A stretch of DNA of 64,000 nucleotides from Nitrospiraceae bacterium. Its GTDB lineage: Bacteria; Nitrospirota; Thermodesulfovibrionia; Thermodesulfovibrionales; UBA6898. A program made the translations under genes and the position numbers. The DNA lies in contig CP070737.1 of assembly GCA_020347665.1 (NCBI GenBank), positions 1,875,806 to 1,939,805 on the forward strand. The letters run 5' to 3'. Positions 63,663-64,000 of this stretch are shown here, piece after piece (within the stretch, counting starts at the first letter, position 1; every line of letters begins with the position of its first letter). The notes below the pieces were generated by a model. That model saw only the letters and a list, made by a program, of their open reading frames with translations. It was not told where the DNA came from and searched no databases.

Positions 63663-64000
63663 ATGAAGAGAATAGCAAATTTCCTGTTTGAAGCCGGTAT
63701 GCTCAAGCGCACGCCACGGACCGGGTTTCAGTTTCTGGGCTCTGGCGCTGAATCTGTTGCCGAGCACATTTTCAGAACGGTCTATATCGGATATACACTC
63801 GGACGCCTTTCGGGAGATGTTGAAACGGATAAGATCATTAAAATGTGCCTTTTTCACGACCTGCCTGAAGCACGTACCGGGGATTTGAACTATGTAAATA
63901 AAAAGTATGTGACGGCAGATGAAAAAAAGGCTGTGAAGGATCTGACAGCAACCCTGCCGTTTGGTGAAGAGATCAGTGACGCTATTCATGAGTTTCTGGA
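63663..64000 (+). CDS. HD-domain 5'-nucleotidase-like protein (YfbR/HDDC2 type), N-terminal part
   Basis: Partial gene running off the right edge; 112 codons from ATG at 63663. It opens ANFLFEAGMLKRTPRTGFQF, then GAESVAEHIFRTVYIGYTLG (first His), CLFHDLPEARTGDLNYVNKK (HD pair plus the family Glu). These match the YfbR/HDDC2 deoxynucleoside 5'-monophosphatase group. It is divergent from the AICAR transformylase gene, adding to a nucleotide-metabolism neighbourhood. Confidence 0.88.
   Translation, partial: MKRIANFLFEAGMLKRTPRTGFQFLGSGAESVAEHIFRTVYIGYTLGRLSGDVETDKIIKMCLFHDLPEARTGDLNYVNKKYVTADEKKAVKDLTATLPFGEEISDAIHEFL

Overview
The window reads as a chromosomal segment of a Gram-negative, anaerobic, sulfite/sulfate-respiring bacterium. 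The signs are dsrAB-type dissimilatory sulfite reductase genes at the left edge, a lipid A/outer-membrane biogenesis operon (bamA-skp-lpxD-fabZ-lpxA-lpxI), many c-type cytochromes, and sensor kinases including one with its own heme motif. This combination best fits a Nitrospirota (Thermodesulfovibrio-like) or Desulfobacterota lineage; that assignment is inference from gene content, since no 16S rRNA lies in the window. I see no phage, transposase or CRISPR array.

Layout. 1-1603 (-): 5' part of dsrB and complete dsrA. 1854-7858 (+): outer-membrane and lipid A operon. 8016-10469 (+): three coupled genes for a heptaheme membrane-anchored cytochrome, a b-type cytochrome and a nonaheme lipoprotein, together a likely quinone-to-periplasm electron conduit. 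10.6-31.5 kb: a mosaic of small operons (DUF4870, monoheme cytochrome, a secreted acidic protein, Cfa synthase, P-loop kinase plus sucrose-phosphate-synthase-like glycosyltransferase, a thioesterase broken by an in-frame stop, YjbQ, phospholipase C-like protein, TatA, Slp, two orphan sensor kinases, CPBP protease, HMA protein, exported SagB-like nitroreductase). 31.6-39.5 kb: a hybrid kinase behind a sigma-54 promoter, a second copy of the secreted acidic protein, and a heme-Cache kinase with its sigma-54 response regulator.

40.0-55.9 kb (-) is one long housekeeping operon: rpsL-rpsG-fusA-tuf-rpmG-trnW-secE-nusG-rplK-rplA-rplJ-rplL-rpoB-rpoC, with an L10 leader before rplJ and a consensus promoter before rpsL. 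rpmG (50 codons) and tRNA-Trp are short and easily missed. 56.2-64 kb: PBP1A with an apparently leaderless promoter, a Cys-rich MerR regulator, atpB-atpE, an HD-domain protein, ribF, a stand-alone AICAR transformylase, and the start of a second HD-domain protein.

The best candidate for something undescribed is a duplicated cassette at 13.4-14.5 kb (-) and 33.85-34.97 kb (+). The two copies share a secreted two-domain acidic protein, a ~147-nt conserved 5' leader with preserved base pairing, a 33-nt identical upstream block next to a TATACT -10 box, and a conserved 3' hairpin element. The cytochrome trio, the heme-Cache two-component pair and the exported nitroreductase operon are the next most interesting.
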